A DNA stretch of 64,000 nucleotides from Planctomycetota bacterium (GCA_029259745.1 JAJDEO010000020.1:124001-188000); one strand, 5' to 3'; positions 8,173 through 16,362 are shown, numbered from the stretch's first letter. Translations and numbers: made by a program. The notes: generated by a model from the letters alone, not told the origin.

Positions 8173-9543
8173 TCAGCGATCCTCGCTGTCGTCGATGTAC
8201 CCGAGGTCGCGCAGGGCCGCGCGGCGCTCGTCATCGAGCTGCGGTGACGCGGCGCCGGGCGCGGTGTTGCGCACGCCGCGGTCGACGAGTCGTTCGAGCT
8301 GAGCGAGGCGTGCGGCGATGACGTCGGGGTGATCGGACGCGACGTCGGTGCGCTCATCGGGGTCGTTCACGAGATCGTAAAGCGCGACGTCACCGTTGCC
8401 GTGCCGTACGAGCGACCAGCGCGCGTCCTTGCTCGCGACGGTCGGTGGGTTGTCGGCCGTGCGGTAGCGTCCCGAGACGAACACTCCGTCGTCACGATCG
8501 AGTGCCATGCCGCGCAACAGGGGCACGAGGCTGACGCCATCGAAGTCGCGCGGGGCTGTGTCGAGTGCGCAGATGTCGGCGAGCGTCGCCGCCACGTCCA
8601 CCGTTGCCACACGGGCCTCGTTGACGCCCGTCGGCACGCCGGGCCCGGCGATGATCAGCGGGATGCCGACGTGCTCGGGATGAACCATATCCCCGTGGCC
8701 GAAGTGCTCGTGCTCACCGAGTCCCTCGCCATGGTCGGCCGTCAAGATCACGAGCACATCGTCGCGGGCGGCTGCCCACTCGAAGACCGACGCCAGCCGC
8801 TCGTCGATCGCGCGTACGTTGGCGCGGTAGAGACCGCGCAGGAGGTCGAGTTCGCCGGAGCGCAGCTCGGCGATGTCGCGCACGCGCGAGTCGGCGTGCA
8901 TGAGCATCTCGAGGCGCTCGTGCGGCACTGACGTCGGGTTGACGCCCAGCGCGGCGACGGAGAGGACGTCGGGGTCGTAGGGCGAGTGCGGCCGGCGAAA
9001 GTGCGCGTAGGTGAAGGAGCGTTCGTTGTCGGCAGCGCGCTCGGACAGCCATCCGAGGACGTCGAGTACGGCGCGCCCGTCTTCGCGCTTCTCGGCGGCC
9101 GAGGCGTAGTACGTGTAGGTGTCGAAACCGCGGTCGAGCCCGTAGGCATCCGACGCGTAGACCATCTGCACGAACGCGGCCGTGCGCCAGCCGGCATCGA
9201 CGAAGAGCTCGGGCAGCGTCGGCGCGCCGTCGGCGGCGAGGGCGTGGTGGTTCGTGACCACGCCGTGGTGCTCTTGGAGCAGGCCCGTGAGCAGCGACGT
9301 CGTCGAGGGCAGCGTCCACGTGGCTGACGCCGTGGCGTTCGCGAAGCGCGTGCCGGTGCGCGCGAAGGCGTCGATCTGCGGGCTCGTGCCGTCGGCGCCG
9401 CCGTAGCAACCGAGCTGCGCGGCCTGCGTGGCGTCGATCACGATCACGACGACGTGGCGCGGCGTACCCACGTCGGGTTCAGCGCGCGGCGAGCACGCGG
9501 CGAGCAGCGAGAGCAGAGCGCACGCGAGCAGCGAACGCGTCAC
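8173..9543 (-). CDS. Sulfatase-superfamily lipoprotein with Thr at the nucleophile site
   Basis: A 456-residue lipoprotein (lipobox LAAC, Cys17) of the sulfatase/alkaline phosphatase superfamily. It shows VVVIVIDATQAAQLGCYGG near the N-terminus, THFRRPHSPYD-like block YAHFRRPHSPYDPD, and LTADHGEGLGEHEHFGHG for the second metal site. The formylglycine motif position is T-L-P-S-T (T77-T81): the Pro is kept, Cys/Ser is Thr and Arg is Thr. The start is GTG at 9543, overlapping the thioesterase stop by 4 bases (GTGA), so the two are coupled. No sulfatase-maturing enzyme is visible in the window, in keeping with the lack of a modifiable Cys. The substrate is unknown. Confidence 0.85.
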   Translation of the reverse strand: MTRSLLACALLSLLAACSPRAEPDVGTPRHVVVIVIDATQAAQLGCYGGADGTSPQIDAFARTGTRFANATASATWTLPSTTSLLTGLLQEHHGVVTNHHALAADGAPTLPELFVDAGWRTAAFVQMVYASDAYGLDRGFDTYTYYASAAEKREDGRAVLDVLGWLSERAADNERSFTYAHFRRPHSPYDPDVLSVAALGVNPTSVPHERLEMLMHADSRVRDIAELRSGELDLLRGLYRANVRAIDERLASVFEWAAARDDVLVILTADHGEGLGEHEHFGHGDMVHPEHVGIPLIIAGPGVPTGVNEARVATVDVAATLADICALDTAPRDFDGVSLVPLLRGMALDRDDGVFVSGRYRTADNPPTVASKDARWSLVRHGNGDVALYDLVNDPDERTDVASDHPDVIAARLAQLERLVDRGVRNTAPGAASPQLDDERRAALRDLGYIDDSEDR

Positions 9544-9971
9544 GCGTCGTCGGCCAGCAGGTCGATGAGGACGGCGCGGATGTCGTCGGGGATCGGCATC
9601 GTCTCGAACGTGTCGAGATGCAGGGTGACGACGGTGCCGATCGCCGAGACCGACGGGCTGTCATCGGGATCGCCCGCGTTGTAGCCGCGGTAGCGGAACT
9701 TGATCGACGTCCGCCCGAGCTTCACGACGTCGAGCACGAGTCGCATGGTCTCGCCGAAGCGAAACGGCTTATTGAAGTCGGTCTCGATGTGGACCGTCGG
9801 GAAGCCGATGCGGCGCACGCCGAGAAGGTCGGTGTACGGCAGCCCGAGGCGCTCGGTGAACATGTCCTCGAACACCGCGTGGAAGTTTTCGAAGAAGCGC
9901 GGGTAGAACATGATTCCCGCGTAGTCGACGTGGCTGAAGCGGACCTTCAGGCTTGTCTCGAAGATTCCCAC
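9540..9971 (-). CDS. Acyl-CoA thioesterase, 4-hydroxybenzoyl-CoA thioesterase/YbgC-like hotdog protein
   Basis: A 143-residue single hotdog-fold domain. The N-terminal signature VRFSHVDYAGIMFYPRFFEN carries the catalytic Asp (D in HVDYAGI) of the 4HBT/YbgC type, followed by the long hotdog helix (FHAVFEDMFTERLGL). The rest is the beta-sheet, including FRFGETMRLVLDVVKLGRTS. Such enzymes hydrolyse acyl-CoA thioesters in the cytosol; chain specificity cannot be read from sequence. The start is GTG at 9971. Its stop overlaps the start of the sulfatase-like lipoprotein gene by 4 bases, and iscX lies 35 bases upstream on the same strand. It may therefore be a read-through member of the isc transcript. 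Confidence 0.85.
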   Translation of the reverse strand: MGIFETSLKVRFSHVDYAGIMFYPRFFENFHAVFEDMFTERLGLPYTDLLGVRRIGFPTVHIETDFNKPFRFGETMRLVLDVVKLGRTSIKFRYRGYNAGDPDDSPSVSAIGTVVTLHLDTFETMPIPDDIRAVLIDLLADDA

Positions 9972-10006
9972 TGCGTGTCACTCCACGTGTCGGTTCTCGG
10001 TCGTCG

Positions 10007-10219
10007 TCAGTCTTCGAGTTCCTCGAGCCAGGCCATCTGGATGGCCTCGAGGATCTTCTCGTTACTCTTCGCAGGATCGTCCTCGAAGCCCTCCAGTGCA
10101 ATCACCCAGGCGTGGAGATCCGTGAAGCGCACGGTCAGCGGCGCGACGTCGGGGTGGGCCTCGGTGAGGCGGAAGGCGATCTCGTGGATGTCGGACCAAC
10201 TGATGCGGTCGGCGTTCAT
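10007..10219 (-). CDS. iscX: Fe-S cluster assembly protein IscX
   Basis: A 70-residue acidic protein matching IscX in size and order of motifs: W-x-D near the N-terminus (ISWSDIHEIAFRL), then APLTVRFTDLHAWVIALEGF, then DDPAKSNEKILEAIQMAWLEE. In E. coli, IscX binds IscS and iron and modulates cluster synthesis on IscU. It is the last gene of the isc cluster here, as in proteobacteria, but lies 353 bases after hscA rather than directly behind a ferredoxin gene. A 10-bp hairpin lies 21 bases upstream of its ATG. The conserved Asp/Glu surface that binds iron appears intact. Confidence 0.93.
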   Translation of the reverse strand: MNADRISWSDIHEIAFRLTEAHPDVAPLTVRFTDLHAWVIALEGFEDDPAKSNEKILEAIQMAWLEELED

Positions 10220-10240
10220 GGCAGCGTTCCAGGGTGCGCG

Positions 10241-10267
10241 GATCGCCGGGGAGTGATCCCGGCGATC
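10241..10267 (-). terminator. Perfect 10-bp inverted repeat just upstream of iscX
   Basis: GATCGCCGGG at 10241-10250 pairs perfectly with CCCGGCGATC at 10258-10267 around a 7-base loop. In the minus-strand direction it ends 21 bases before the iscX ATG. No T-run follows, so it is not a textbook terminator. It could stabilise or attenuate the isc transcript ahead of iscX, or be a relic of a terminator. The structure is seen; its function is inferred. Confidence 0.4.
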
Positions 10268-10572
10268 CCTGTCATAGCAGCTCTGCGGCGCGCGCGGTCA
10301 GAAGCGCCAGACGAGGTGTATCGTGATGCGCTCGTCCGTGATGTCCGCGCGCTCCGTGGTCGGCTGCTCGTCGCCCACGCGGAGTTGCACCGTGTCGGTG
10401 CGCAACCCGGGCTACCCCGGACTTCGCACCACGACCGCTGCGAGAGCGTGCCTGTGCCTTTGTGGCAAGGCGGAACGGCGTTTCTGACCAACGCTTGGTC
10501 GTCGAGGGTCAGACGCAGCGGCGCCACGAGGGCCGAGGCGCGGTCGCAGCAGAGCGCTGGGCGGACTCCAGG
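10268..10572 (-). other. Gap between hscA and iscX with possible degenerate coding remnant
   Basis: This stretch holds no intact gene. In proteobacterial isc operons ferredoxin (fdx) sits exactly here, but no frame shows the Cys-rich [2Fe-2S] ferredoxin motif. On the minus strand one frame ends at a TGA (10298-10300) after a 37-codon run. Its composition is protein-like, ending RITIHLVWRF, with alternating hydrophobics and a terminal Phe as in outer-membrane beta-barrel tails. A TAG (10411-10413) interrupts it upstream. A second frame stays open further upstream (from about 10527). The pattern is compatible with a decayed gene broken by frameshift and stop, but could be chance in GC-rich DNA. 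Confidence 0.3.
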
Positions 10573-12417
10573 CTAGAGACTGCGTTCGGTGTTGAGCTCC
10601 TGCTTGATCGCCGCGCCGATGACATCGTCGGCCAGGGATTGGGTCTTCTCGCCGAACACCTCGCAGGCCTTCTTGATGCCGGGCAGGTCCTGCGCCTCGA
10701 CAAGTGCGCGCAAGTTCGCGATGTCGGCCGCGAGTTCGTCGCGCTGCTCGGGCGGGAACGGCAGGTCGGGCATGTCGAGCACGCGCTGCGTCCCGTCGAT
10801 GAGGTTGCGCGCCTTGTTCGACAGCTCGATGAGCTCGCGTGCGGCGAAGTCGGCGTGGGCGTTGACGATCGATTCGCGCACGATGCCCTTCACCTCATCG
10901 CGCGTGAGACCGTGGCTCGGGACGACGTCGATCGACGCCGAGACGCCGCTGCGCTGTTCGCGCGCTTTCACCGTGAGCACGCCGTCAGCGTCGACGAGGA
11001 ATGTGACCTCGACGCGCGGCAAGCCGGCGGCCATGCCCGGCAGGCCCGTGAGCTTGAAGGAGCCGAGCTTGCGGCAATCGGCGACGAGTTCGCGCTCGCC
11101 TTGGTAGACGTTGATGTCGATGCCGCTCTGGTTGTCGGCGTACGTCGAGAACATCTCCGTCACCGAGCACGGGACGGTCTGGTTGCGTGTGATGAGCTTC
11201 GCGAACGCGCCGCCCATCGTCTCGAGGCCGAGCGAGAGGGGAATGACGTCGAGGAGCAACAGGTCGCGGTTGCCGCCGGAGATGACGTCCGCCTGGATCG
11301 CGGCGCCGAGGGCGACGACGCGGTCGGGGTCGAGTTCGGTGTGCGGCTCGCGCCCGAAGACCTCCGTGACGCGCTTGCGCACGAGCGGGATGCGCGTGGA
11401 CCCGCCGACGAAGACGATGTCATTGACGTCTTCGATCTCGACGTCGGCATCGGCGAGCGCAGAGCGACAGCACGCGAGCGTGCGCTCGATGTCGGCGCGG
11501 ATCATGTCCTCGAAGTCGTCGCGCGTGATGCGCACCGTCACGGGCTCGTCTTGACCGATATCGACCTCGAGCGTGGCGACGTCACCGGTCGAGAGTTCCA
11601 TCTTCATCGCTTCGGCCGACAGGCGGATCTGTTGCAGTGCCTCGGGCTGGCTGCGTAGGTCCTTGCCGGTTGCATTGGAGACGGCGCCGAGGATGCGATC
11701 CATGATCGCGTTGTCGAAGTCGTCACCGCCGAGGTGCGTGTCGCCGGACGTGGCGGCCACCTTGTAGACGCCCTGTGTGATCTTCAGCACCGACACGTCG
11801 AACGTCCCGCCGCCGAGGTCGTAGACGACGATCGTGCCTTCGCGATTCGTGTCGAGGCCGTACGCGAGTGCCGCGGCGGTGGGTTCGTTGACGATGCGCA
11901 GGGCCTGGAGACCGGCGATCTGCGCCGCGTCGCGCGTGGCCTGGCGCTGGGCGTCATCGAAGTAGGCCGGCACGGTGATGACGGCCTTCGTCACGGGCGT
12001 CCCGAGCGCACTTTCTGCGCGCCGGCGGACTTCGCCGAGGATCAGCGCCGAGATCTCCTGCGGCGAGTAGAGCTGTCCGTCGATATCGATCCGTACGAGC
12101 TTCGACTTCTCGGTGTCGACGATCTTGTAAGCGAGGCGTGTGGTTTCGTCGCCGAGGTCGGCGAGGCCGCGGCCCATGAGGCGCTTGACCGAGTGCACCG
12201 TGCGGCGCGGGTTTCGGATCGCGAGCGCGCGAGCCTTCTCGCCGACGATGTGCTTGTTGTCATCGAGGAACGAGACGACCGACGGGATCAACGGCGAGGC
12301 CGACTCGGCGACGAGGACGCGCGGTCCATCGCGGCCCATGATCGCGGCGAGCGAGTTGGTCGTGCCCAGGTCGATGCCGATCACGACATCGGCGGGGGTG
12401 CTGTCGGAGGAACTCAT
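10573..12417 (-). CDS. hscA: Hsp70-type chaperone HscA for Fe-S cluster assembly
   Basis: A 614-residue Hsp70-family chaperone that binds the LPPVK segment of IscU and, with HscB, drives cluster transfer using ATP. The nucleotide-binding domain starts VVIGIDLGTTNSLAAI (about 11-26). It continues with the phosphate-2 motif IVVYDLGGGTFDVSVLK, the connect motif FVGGSTRIPLVR, and the linker/substrate-binding region starting near LLLLDVIPLSLGLETMGG. HscA rather than DnaK is assigned from context (next to hscB, iscU and iscX) and from the shorter C-terminus, which lacks the acidic DnaK tail. The ATG overlaps the hscB stop in ATGA. The IscU in this cluster carries the matching LPPVK motif. Confidence 0.94.
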   Translation of the reverse strand: MSSSDSTPADVVIGIDLGTTNSLAAIMGRDGPRVLVAESASPLIPSVVSFLDDNKHIVGEKARALAIRNPRRTVHSVKRLMGRGLADLGDETTRLAYKIVDTEKSKLVRIDIDGQLYSPQEISALILGEVRRRAESALGTPVTKAVITVPAYFDDAQRQATRDAAQIAGLQALRIVNEPTAAALAYGLDTNREGTIVVYDLGGGTFDVSVLKITQGVYKVAATSGDTHLGGDDFDNAIMDRILGAVSNATGKDLRSQPEALQQIRLSAEAMKMELSTGDVATLEVDIGQDEPVTVRITRDDFEDMIRADIERTLACCRSALADADVEIEDVNDIVFVGGSTRIPLVRKRVTEVFGREPHTELDPDRVVALGAAIQADVISGGNRDLLLLDVIPLSLGLETMGGAFAKLITRNQTVPCSVTEMFSTYADNQSGIDINVYQGERELVADCRKLGSFKLTGLPGMAAGLPRVEVTFLVDADGVLTVKAREQRSGVSASIDVVPSHGLTRDEVKGIVRESIVNAHADFAARELIELSNKARNLIDGTQRVLDMPDLPFPPEQRDELAADIANLRALVEAQDLPGIKKACEVFGEKTQSLADDVIGAAIKQELNTERSL

Positions 12418-12977
12418 CGGGTCTTGCAGTCTCGGAGGATGCGGCGGTAGACGCGCGCTTCGTGCAGGAGGGTGGCGACGCGGTCGACGTCGGCGTCGCT
12501 CTCGGCGAGTGCGGCCTGCGCTGCGCTGATGCGCTCGGCGACCTCGCCCTTGTATGTCTTCGCCAGGGTGGCGAGTTTGGAGGTGTCGTCGGCCGCCGAC
12601 TCGACGGCCTCGCTGTGCTCCATCGATTCCATGAGGAACACGGGGCTCAGCTTCTTGTTCCGCTCGAGCGCCTCGGCGTCACGCAAGGCGAGCAGATACT
12701 CGAGGCGCTTCTGGTCATCGAGCAGAGTGGTGTACGCCTCGTTCAGGAGCGCACTGTTGCGAACGGCGAGCTGCTGGACGTCGTCGGTTGCGGCCGCTTG
12801 AAAGTCGGGGTGCAGCTGACGCGACAGGGCGAGGTAGTGGCGTTCGATCAACGCCGCGTCGACGACCGCACTCGGCTCGAGGCCGAGGCGGTCGAACAAC
12901 GTGGCTGTGTCACTCTCGGCTGTGATCGTGCCGCTGGGGACATCGACGAGCGATGACCGCAGGTTGTCGACGGACAT
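12414..12977 (-). CDS. hscB: Fe-S cluster co-chaperone HscB (J-domain protein)
   Basis: A 187-residue J-protein that delivers IscU to HscA and stimulates its ATPase. The J domain covers about residues 26-95, with the HPD triad at 56-58 (SRQLHPDFQ) and the typical NSALLNEAYTTLLDDQKR helix IV region. The C-terminal three-helix part contains LSPVFLMESMEHSEAVE, which matches the IscU-binding LMEQ-E region of HscB. The N-terminal zinc finger of some eukaryotic HscB proteins is absent. The ATG start lies 9 bases after the iscA stop, and the stop overlaps hscA by 4 bases. The set is therefore a tightly coupled unit. Confidence 0.94.
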   Translation of the reverse strand: MSVDNLRSSLVDVPSGTITAESDTATLFDRLGLEPSAVVDAALIERHYLALSRQLHPDFQAAATDDVQQLAVRNSALLNEAYTTLLDDQKRLEYLLALRDAEALERNKKLSPVFLMESMEHSEAVESAADDTSKLATLAKTYKGEVAERISAAQAALAESDADVDRVATLLHEARVYRRILRDCKTR

Positions 12978-12986
12978 CGCAGGCTT

Positions 12987-13364
12987 TCAGACCGAGAACG
13001 ACGACCCGCAGCCACATGTGCCGCTGGCCTGCGGGTTCTTGAACGTGAAGCCGCGATCCATGAGACCGTCGTTGAAGTCGATCGTCGTCCCGTTGAGGTA
13101 GAACTCGCTCTTCATGTCGATGACGACTTGGATCCCGTGCCACTCCTCGACCACGTCGAACTCGTCGGGCTCGTTGCGCTCGATGTCGATGAGGTACTCG
13201 AAGCCAGAGCAGCCGCCGCCCTTGACGGACAGGCGCATCGCCGTGTCATCCGGCAGACCCTTCTCGCCCAGGACGTGCCGGAACTCCTTCGCGGCGCGTT
13301 CTGTGACGATGACCGATTCGCCTTCGGTTTCGGTTTCGTCGAGTGTGTCGCTGGGTGCAGTCAT
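12987..13364 (-). CDS. iscA: A-type Fe-S carrier protein IscA (HesB/IscA family)
   Basis: A 125-residue A-type carrier that accepts clusters from IscU and passes them to target enzymes. The three conserved Cys are C52 (GGGCSGFEY) and C117/C119 in the C-terminal GTCGCGSSF. The fold motifs MRLSVKGGGCSGFEYLI and VIDMKSEFYLNGTTIDF are typical. ATG at 13364 gives MTAPSD...; a GTG at 13388 in the same frame would add 8 residues and lies only 8 bases after the iscU stop, so the start is not certain. Compared with E. coli IscA it has about 17 extra polar residues at the N-terminus. Position between iscU and hscB favours IscA over ErpA or SufA. Confidence 0.92.
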   Translation of the reverse strand: MTAPSDTLDETETEGESVIVTERAAKEFRHVLGEKGLPDDTAMRLSVKGGGCSGFEYLIDIERNEPDEFDVVEEWHGIQVVIDMKSEFYLNGTTIDFNDGLMDRGFTFKNPQASGTCGCGSSFSV

Positions 13365-13396
13365 GGTGCTGTCTGTCGTCGGGTGCACGGTCGGCG

Positions 13397-13807
13397 TCAG
13401 GCCTCGGCCTTCTCGGTCGCGGCGTCCTTGCCGCTCTTGGAACGATAGTCGTCAAGGGCGGCGCGGATGGCATCTTCGGCCAGCACCGAGCAGTGGATCT
13501 TCACGGGCGGGAGCGAGAGCTCCTCGACGATGTCCGTGTTCTTGATGGACAGCGCTTCGTCGACGGTCTTGCCCTTCACCCACTCGGTGGCGAGCGAGCT
13601 GCTCGCGATCGCGGAGCCGCAGCCGAACGTCTTGAACTTCGCCTCTTCGATCACACCGTCGTCATTGACGCGGATCTGGAGCTTCATGACGTCACCACAC
13701 TCCGGAGCACCGACGACGCCGGTTCCGACGTGTGCGTCTTCCTTGTCGAGCGAGCCGACGTTGCGGGGGTTGTTGTAGTGGTCGATGACCTTGTCGCTGT
13801 AGGCCAT
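13397..13807 (-). CDS. iscU: Fe-S cluster scaffold protein IscU
   Basis: A 136-residue scaffold on which IscS-derived sulfur and iron form [2Fe-2S] and [4Fe-4S] clusters. All ligands are present: C37 in APECGDVMK (with D39), C63 in KTFGCGSAIASSS, and C106 in KIHCSVLAEDA. The HscA recognition motif LPPVK is at 99-103. The start MAYSDKVIDHYNNPRNVGSL is the canonical IscU N-terminus. The C-terminus has a short charged extension (SGKDAATEKAEA). It is encoded 60 bases downstream of iscS on the same strand. Presence of LPPVK identifies the ISC type rather than SufU. Confidence 0.96.
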   Translation of the reverse strand: MAYSDKVIDHYNNPRNVGSLDKEDAHVGTGVVGAPECGDVMKLQIRVNDDGVIEEAKFKTFGCGSAIASSSLATEWVKGKTVDEALSIKNTDIVEELSLPPVKIHCSVLAEDAIRAALDDYRSKSGKDAATEKAEA

Positions 13808-13867
13808 GGTTGAGTCCTCGGGTGTTGGGGGTGGGAGAGTTTGTCTGCAGCGGACGCGCGGGATGGA

Positions 13868-15085
13868 TCAGTGCGCGGTCCAGTTGATGGTGGAGAGATC
13901 GATGCCTTCTTTGACCATCTCGTAGAGCGGTGACATCTCGCGCAAGCGCGTCACCGTGGAGATGAGTTGCTCGGCCGCACGCTCGGTTTCTTCCTTGGTC
14001 GTGAAGCGGCCGAACGAGAAGCGGATCGAGGAGTGGGCGTGTTCGTCGCCGACGCCGAGAGCGCGTAGCACATACGACGGTTCAAGGCTCGCCGACGTGC
14101 AGGCCGAGCCCGACGAAACGGCGATGTCGGGGATGCCCATGATGAGCGACTCGCCTTCGACGCAGCTGAAGGACAGGTTCGTCGTGTTGGGCAGGCGATG
14201 TTCCGCGCTGCCGTTGATCTCGACGTGGTCGAGGGCTTCCACCATGCGCTTCTCGAACGCATCGCGGAGTTCCTTCGCGTGGGCCATGTCCTTCGCGAGG
14301 TCGAGCTTCGCGAGGCGGCAGGCTTCACCGATGCCGACGATGCCGGGGACGTTGAGCGTGCCCGAGCGCATCCCGCGCTCGTGACCGCCGCCATGCAGCA
14401 CCGGCGCGAGGCGGATACGCGGCTTGCGGCGGCGCGCATAGAGGACACCAACGCCCTTGGGGCCGTAGAGCTTGTGGCCCGAGAGGCTCGCAATATCGAC
14501 GTTGAGGTCGTCGACGTCGAAGGGGATCTTGCCGATCGACTGCGTGGCATCGGTGTGGAACCAGATGTTCTTCTCGCGGGCGAGCGCGCCGATCTCCTTG
14601 ATGGGTTGCAGCACGCCGATCTCGTTGTTGGCATGCATGACCGAGATGATGATCGTGTCGTCGCGGATCGCATCGCGCACCTGGTCGACCGTGATCAAGC
14701 CGTTCGGCGCGACGTCGAGGTACGTGACGTCGGCGAGGCCCTTCGTCTCGAGATACTTGCAGGTGTCGAGGATCGCCTTGTGCTCGGTTTTCACCGTGAT
14801 CACGTGGCGGCCCTTGTGGGCGAGCATCTCGACAGCGCCCTTGATGGCGATGTTGTCGGACTCGGTCGCGCCGCTCGTGAAGATGATCTCCTTGCTACTG
14901 GCGCCGATCAGCGCGGCGACGTGCTCGCGCGCCTGGGCCACGGCTTCCTCGGCCGCCCATCCGAACTGGTGGCTGCGGCTCGCGGCGTTGCCGTACTCGT
15001 GAGTGAGGTACGGCATCATCGCTTCGAGCACACGCGGGTCGAGCGGCGTGGTGGCGTTGTTGTCGAGGTAGATGAGCTTGGACAT
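13868..15085 (-). CDS. iscS: Cysteine desulfurase IscS
   Basis: PLP enzyme that converts L-cysteine to alanine and a persulfide used for Fe-S clusters and thiolated tRNA. The product has 405 residues, like E. coli IscS (404). The N-terminus [16 protein letters not shown] is canonical. The PLP lysine is K205 in [12 protein letters not shown]; the catalytic loop cysteine is C329 in [17 protein letters not shown], the long-loop group I type. H103 (KTEHKAIL) stacks on PLP. ATG at 15085 gives the canonical start; the frame upstream is open but encodes no family sequence. It is the second gene of the isc operon, 43 bases after iscR. It would act with IscU and IscX. Confidence 0.96.
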   Translation of the reverse strand: MSKLIYLDNNATTPLDPRVLEAMMPYLTHEYGNAASRSHQFGWAAEEAVAQAREHVAALIGASSKEIIFTSGATESDNIAIKGAVEMLAHKGRHVITVKTEHKAILDTCKYLETKGLADVTYLDVAPNGLITVDQVRDAIRDDTIIISVMHANNEIGVLQPIKEIGALAREKNIWFHTDATQSIGKIPFDVDDLNVDIASLSGHKLYGPKGVGVLYARRRKPRIRLAPVLHGGGHERGMRSGTLNVPGIVGIGEACRLAKLDLAKDMAHAKELRDAFEKRMVEALDHVEINGSAEHRLPNTTNLSFSCVEGESLIMGIPDIAVSSGSACTSASLEPSYVLRALGVGDEHAHSSIRFSFGRFTTKEETERAAEQLISTVTRLREMSPLYEMVKEGIDLSTINWTAH

Positions 15086-15128
15086 GTGTGGGACCTGGGG
15101 TGTCGCGTGGAGAGAGGTGCGTGTCGCG

Positions 15129-15587
15129 TCAGGATGTGGTGGAAGTGGACGTGTCGAGCGGCGCAATCGTGGCCGGCGCGACATCGTTCATGAGTTCCGA
15201 GAGCGTCATCTGCCCGAGGAAGTCGACGATGCGCTGGTTGACGGCTCGCATCGGACTGCGCGAGTGGCAGACGTCGGAGTAATCGCACTGGTGGATGATG
15301 TCTTCGGCGGCGCAGTCGGTGAGCTGCACCGGGCCGTCGATCACGGAAAGCATGTCGAGCAGCGAGATGTCGTCGGGGGCGCGCAGCAGGCGGTACCCGC
15401 CGTGCAGACCGCGGCGCGACTCGAGCAGCCCGGCCTTGCAGAACTCCTTGAGCAGGTTCGCAACGACCGTCCGCGGCATGTGGTACTGCTCCGCAAGCCC
15501 CGCCGTGTTGACGAGCGCGTTGCCGTTCTGGGTGAAGTGGCCCAGGAGCAGCACGCCGTAGTCGGCCATTTTGGAGAAGCGGATCAT
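15129..15587 (-). CDS. iscR: Rrf2-family Fe-S regulator IscR
   Basis: A 152-residue winged-helix repressor expected to bind a [2Fe-2S] cluster and to control the isc operon that it heads. The N-terminal HTH region ([14 protein letters not shown], then [19 protein letters not shown]) and the wing ([18 protein letters not shown]) are typical of Rrf2 proteins. The cluster-binding loop carries C92, C101 and C107 with H108 next to the last. The C-x8-C-x5-C spacing differs from the C-x5-C-x5-C of E. coli IscR. A 19-bp imperfect dyad lies 82-132 bases upstream of the ATG and is the best operator candidate. Rrf2 repressors for Suf (SufR-like) share this form, so the name rests on operon context. Confidence 0.88.
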   Translation of the reverse strand: MIRFSKMADYGVLLLGHFTQNGNALVNTAGLAEQYHMPRTVVANLLKEFCKAGLLESRRGLHGGYRLLRAPDDISLLDMLSVIDGPVQLTDCAAEDIIHQCDYSDVCHSRSPMRAVNQRIVDFLGQMTLSELMNDVAPATIAPLDTSTSTTS

Positions 15588-15669
15588 GGGGTTCGTGGAG
15601 CGGGGGGAGGGAGCTGCGGGCCGGGGCGACAGAGCGCGTCGCGGTGCCCGTGACTGACGCCGGAAGAAT

Positions 15670-15719
15670 AGCACTGATCCACTCCTCTATCGACCCCCAA
15701 AGAGGACTAATCCAGTGCT
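15670..15719 (-). promoter_or_regulatory. Imperfect dyad upstream of iscR, candidate IscR operator
   Basis: The arm AGCACTGATCCACTCCTCT (15670-15688) is mirrored by AGAGGACTAATCCAGTGCT (15701-15719). By eye 14 of 19 positions are complementary, and the outer AGCACTG and inner TCCTCT blocks match perfectly, around a 12-base centre. It lies in the 292-bp gap between the divergent iscR and the molybdopterin-fold gene. This is where an Rrf2 autoregulatory site would be expected. On the iscR strand a TATTCT hexamer follows directly (about 15664-15669) and could be a -10 element. Function is inferred from position and symmetry; the rest of the gap shows nothing else clear. Confidence 0.5.
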
Positions 15720-15879
15720 CTTTCCGTGTTTTCGCCTTTCCACGGCGTCTCCGAATGAGCCGATTTCTGGCTCGAGTCGGTCCTGCGCGTGACTTTCCGC
15801 CCGCGAATGCCACAATCGGCGCCTCGCGTTCGGACACCGCGTCCGGCCCCTTTCCGCCCGTCTCGCACCGCCCAGCCCC

Positions 15880-16362
15880 ATGCGACTCAAGAAGGCCAAG
15901 CTGAACCCGCACGGCATCCTCAAGGTCGAGGGTCACTGCATTCGCCCGCACTCCTTCAGCTACCTCGATCTGGCTGGGATCCACCGCTACTACCAGATCC
16001 CGGACATGAAGAAGATCGATGAGCGGATCGCGGGTGTCGGCGTCCGGCTGCGGAAGGTCATCGACCTCGTCGGGCCCGATTACCGTGCGGCCTACCTGAT
16101 CGCTGAGTCGGAGGACGGCGAGTTCACGGCTTCGCTGCCGCTCAAGGACGTGGCCAAGTCGGGCGTGATCATCTACGGCGCCAAGAAGGGCGACAAGCTC
16201 GACCGCGAGCAGGGGGGCCCGACGCGTCTCGTGATTCCGTACTACCCCGACCAGTGCGCGAACGTGAAGAGCCTCGGCCGGCTCATCATCAGTCGCACGC
16301 CCGGTGAAGACACGCGCCCCTCGCAGAAGACCGGCGGCGCGGCGGCAACCGCGAAGGCCTGA
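15880..16362 (+). CDS. Small protein with oxidoreductase molybdopterin-binding (sulfite oxidase/YedY-like) fold
   Basis: A 160-residue protein, shorter than full molybdenum oxidoreductases. The middle shows features of the sulfite-oxidase-type domain: a VDLVGPDYRAAYLIAESEDG segment, then SLPLKDVAKSGVIIYGAKKGDKL, then GGPTRLVIPYYPDQCANVKSL. In that family the latter reads GGPxRLVVP and precedes the Lys-rich cofactor-contact strand. C140s-region Cys in DQCANVK is not the usual molybdenum-ligating Cys, and I see no clear ligand Cys earlier, so it may bind cofactor weakly or be a fold relic. No signal peptide is visible. It is divergent from iscR across the dyad-containing gap. The function is unknown. 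Confidence 0.6.
   Translation: MRLKKAKLNPHGILKVEGHCIRPHSFSYLDLAGIHRYYQIPDMKKIDERIAGVGVRLRKVIDLVGPDYRAAYLIAESEDGEFTASLPLKDVAKSGVIIYGAKKGDKLDREQGGPTRLVIPYYPDQCANVKSLGRLIISRTPGEDTRPSQKTGGAAATAKA

Noticed and set aside
10268..10572. Ferredoxin gene (fdx) in the gap between hscA and iscX
   Set aside because: No frame contains the C-x5-C-x2-C ... C ligand pattern of an adrenodoxin-type ferredoxin.
9618..15200. Several open frames of 150-400 codons antisense to the isc genes
   Set aside because: Each is a mirror of a certain isc gene and shows no protein family.
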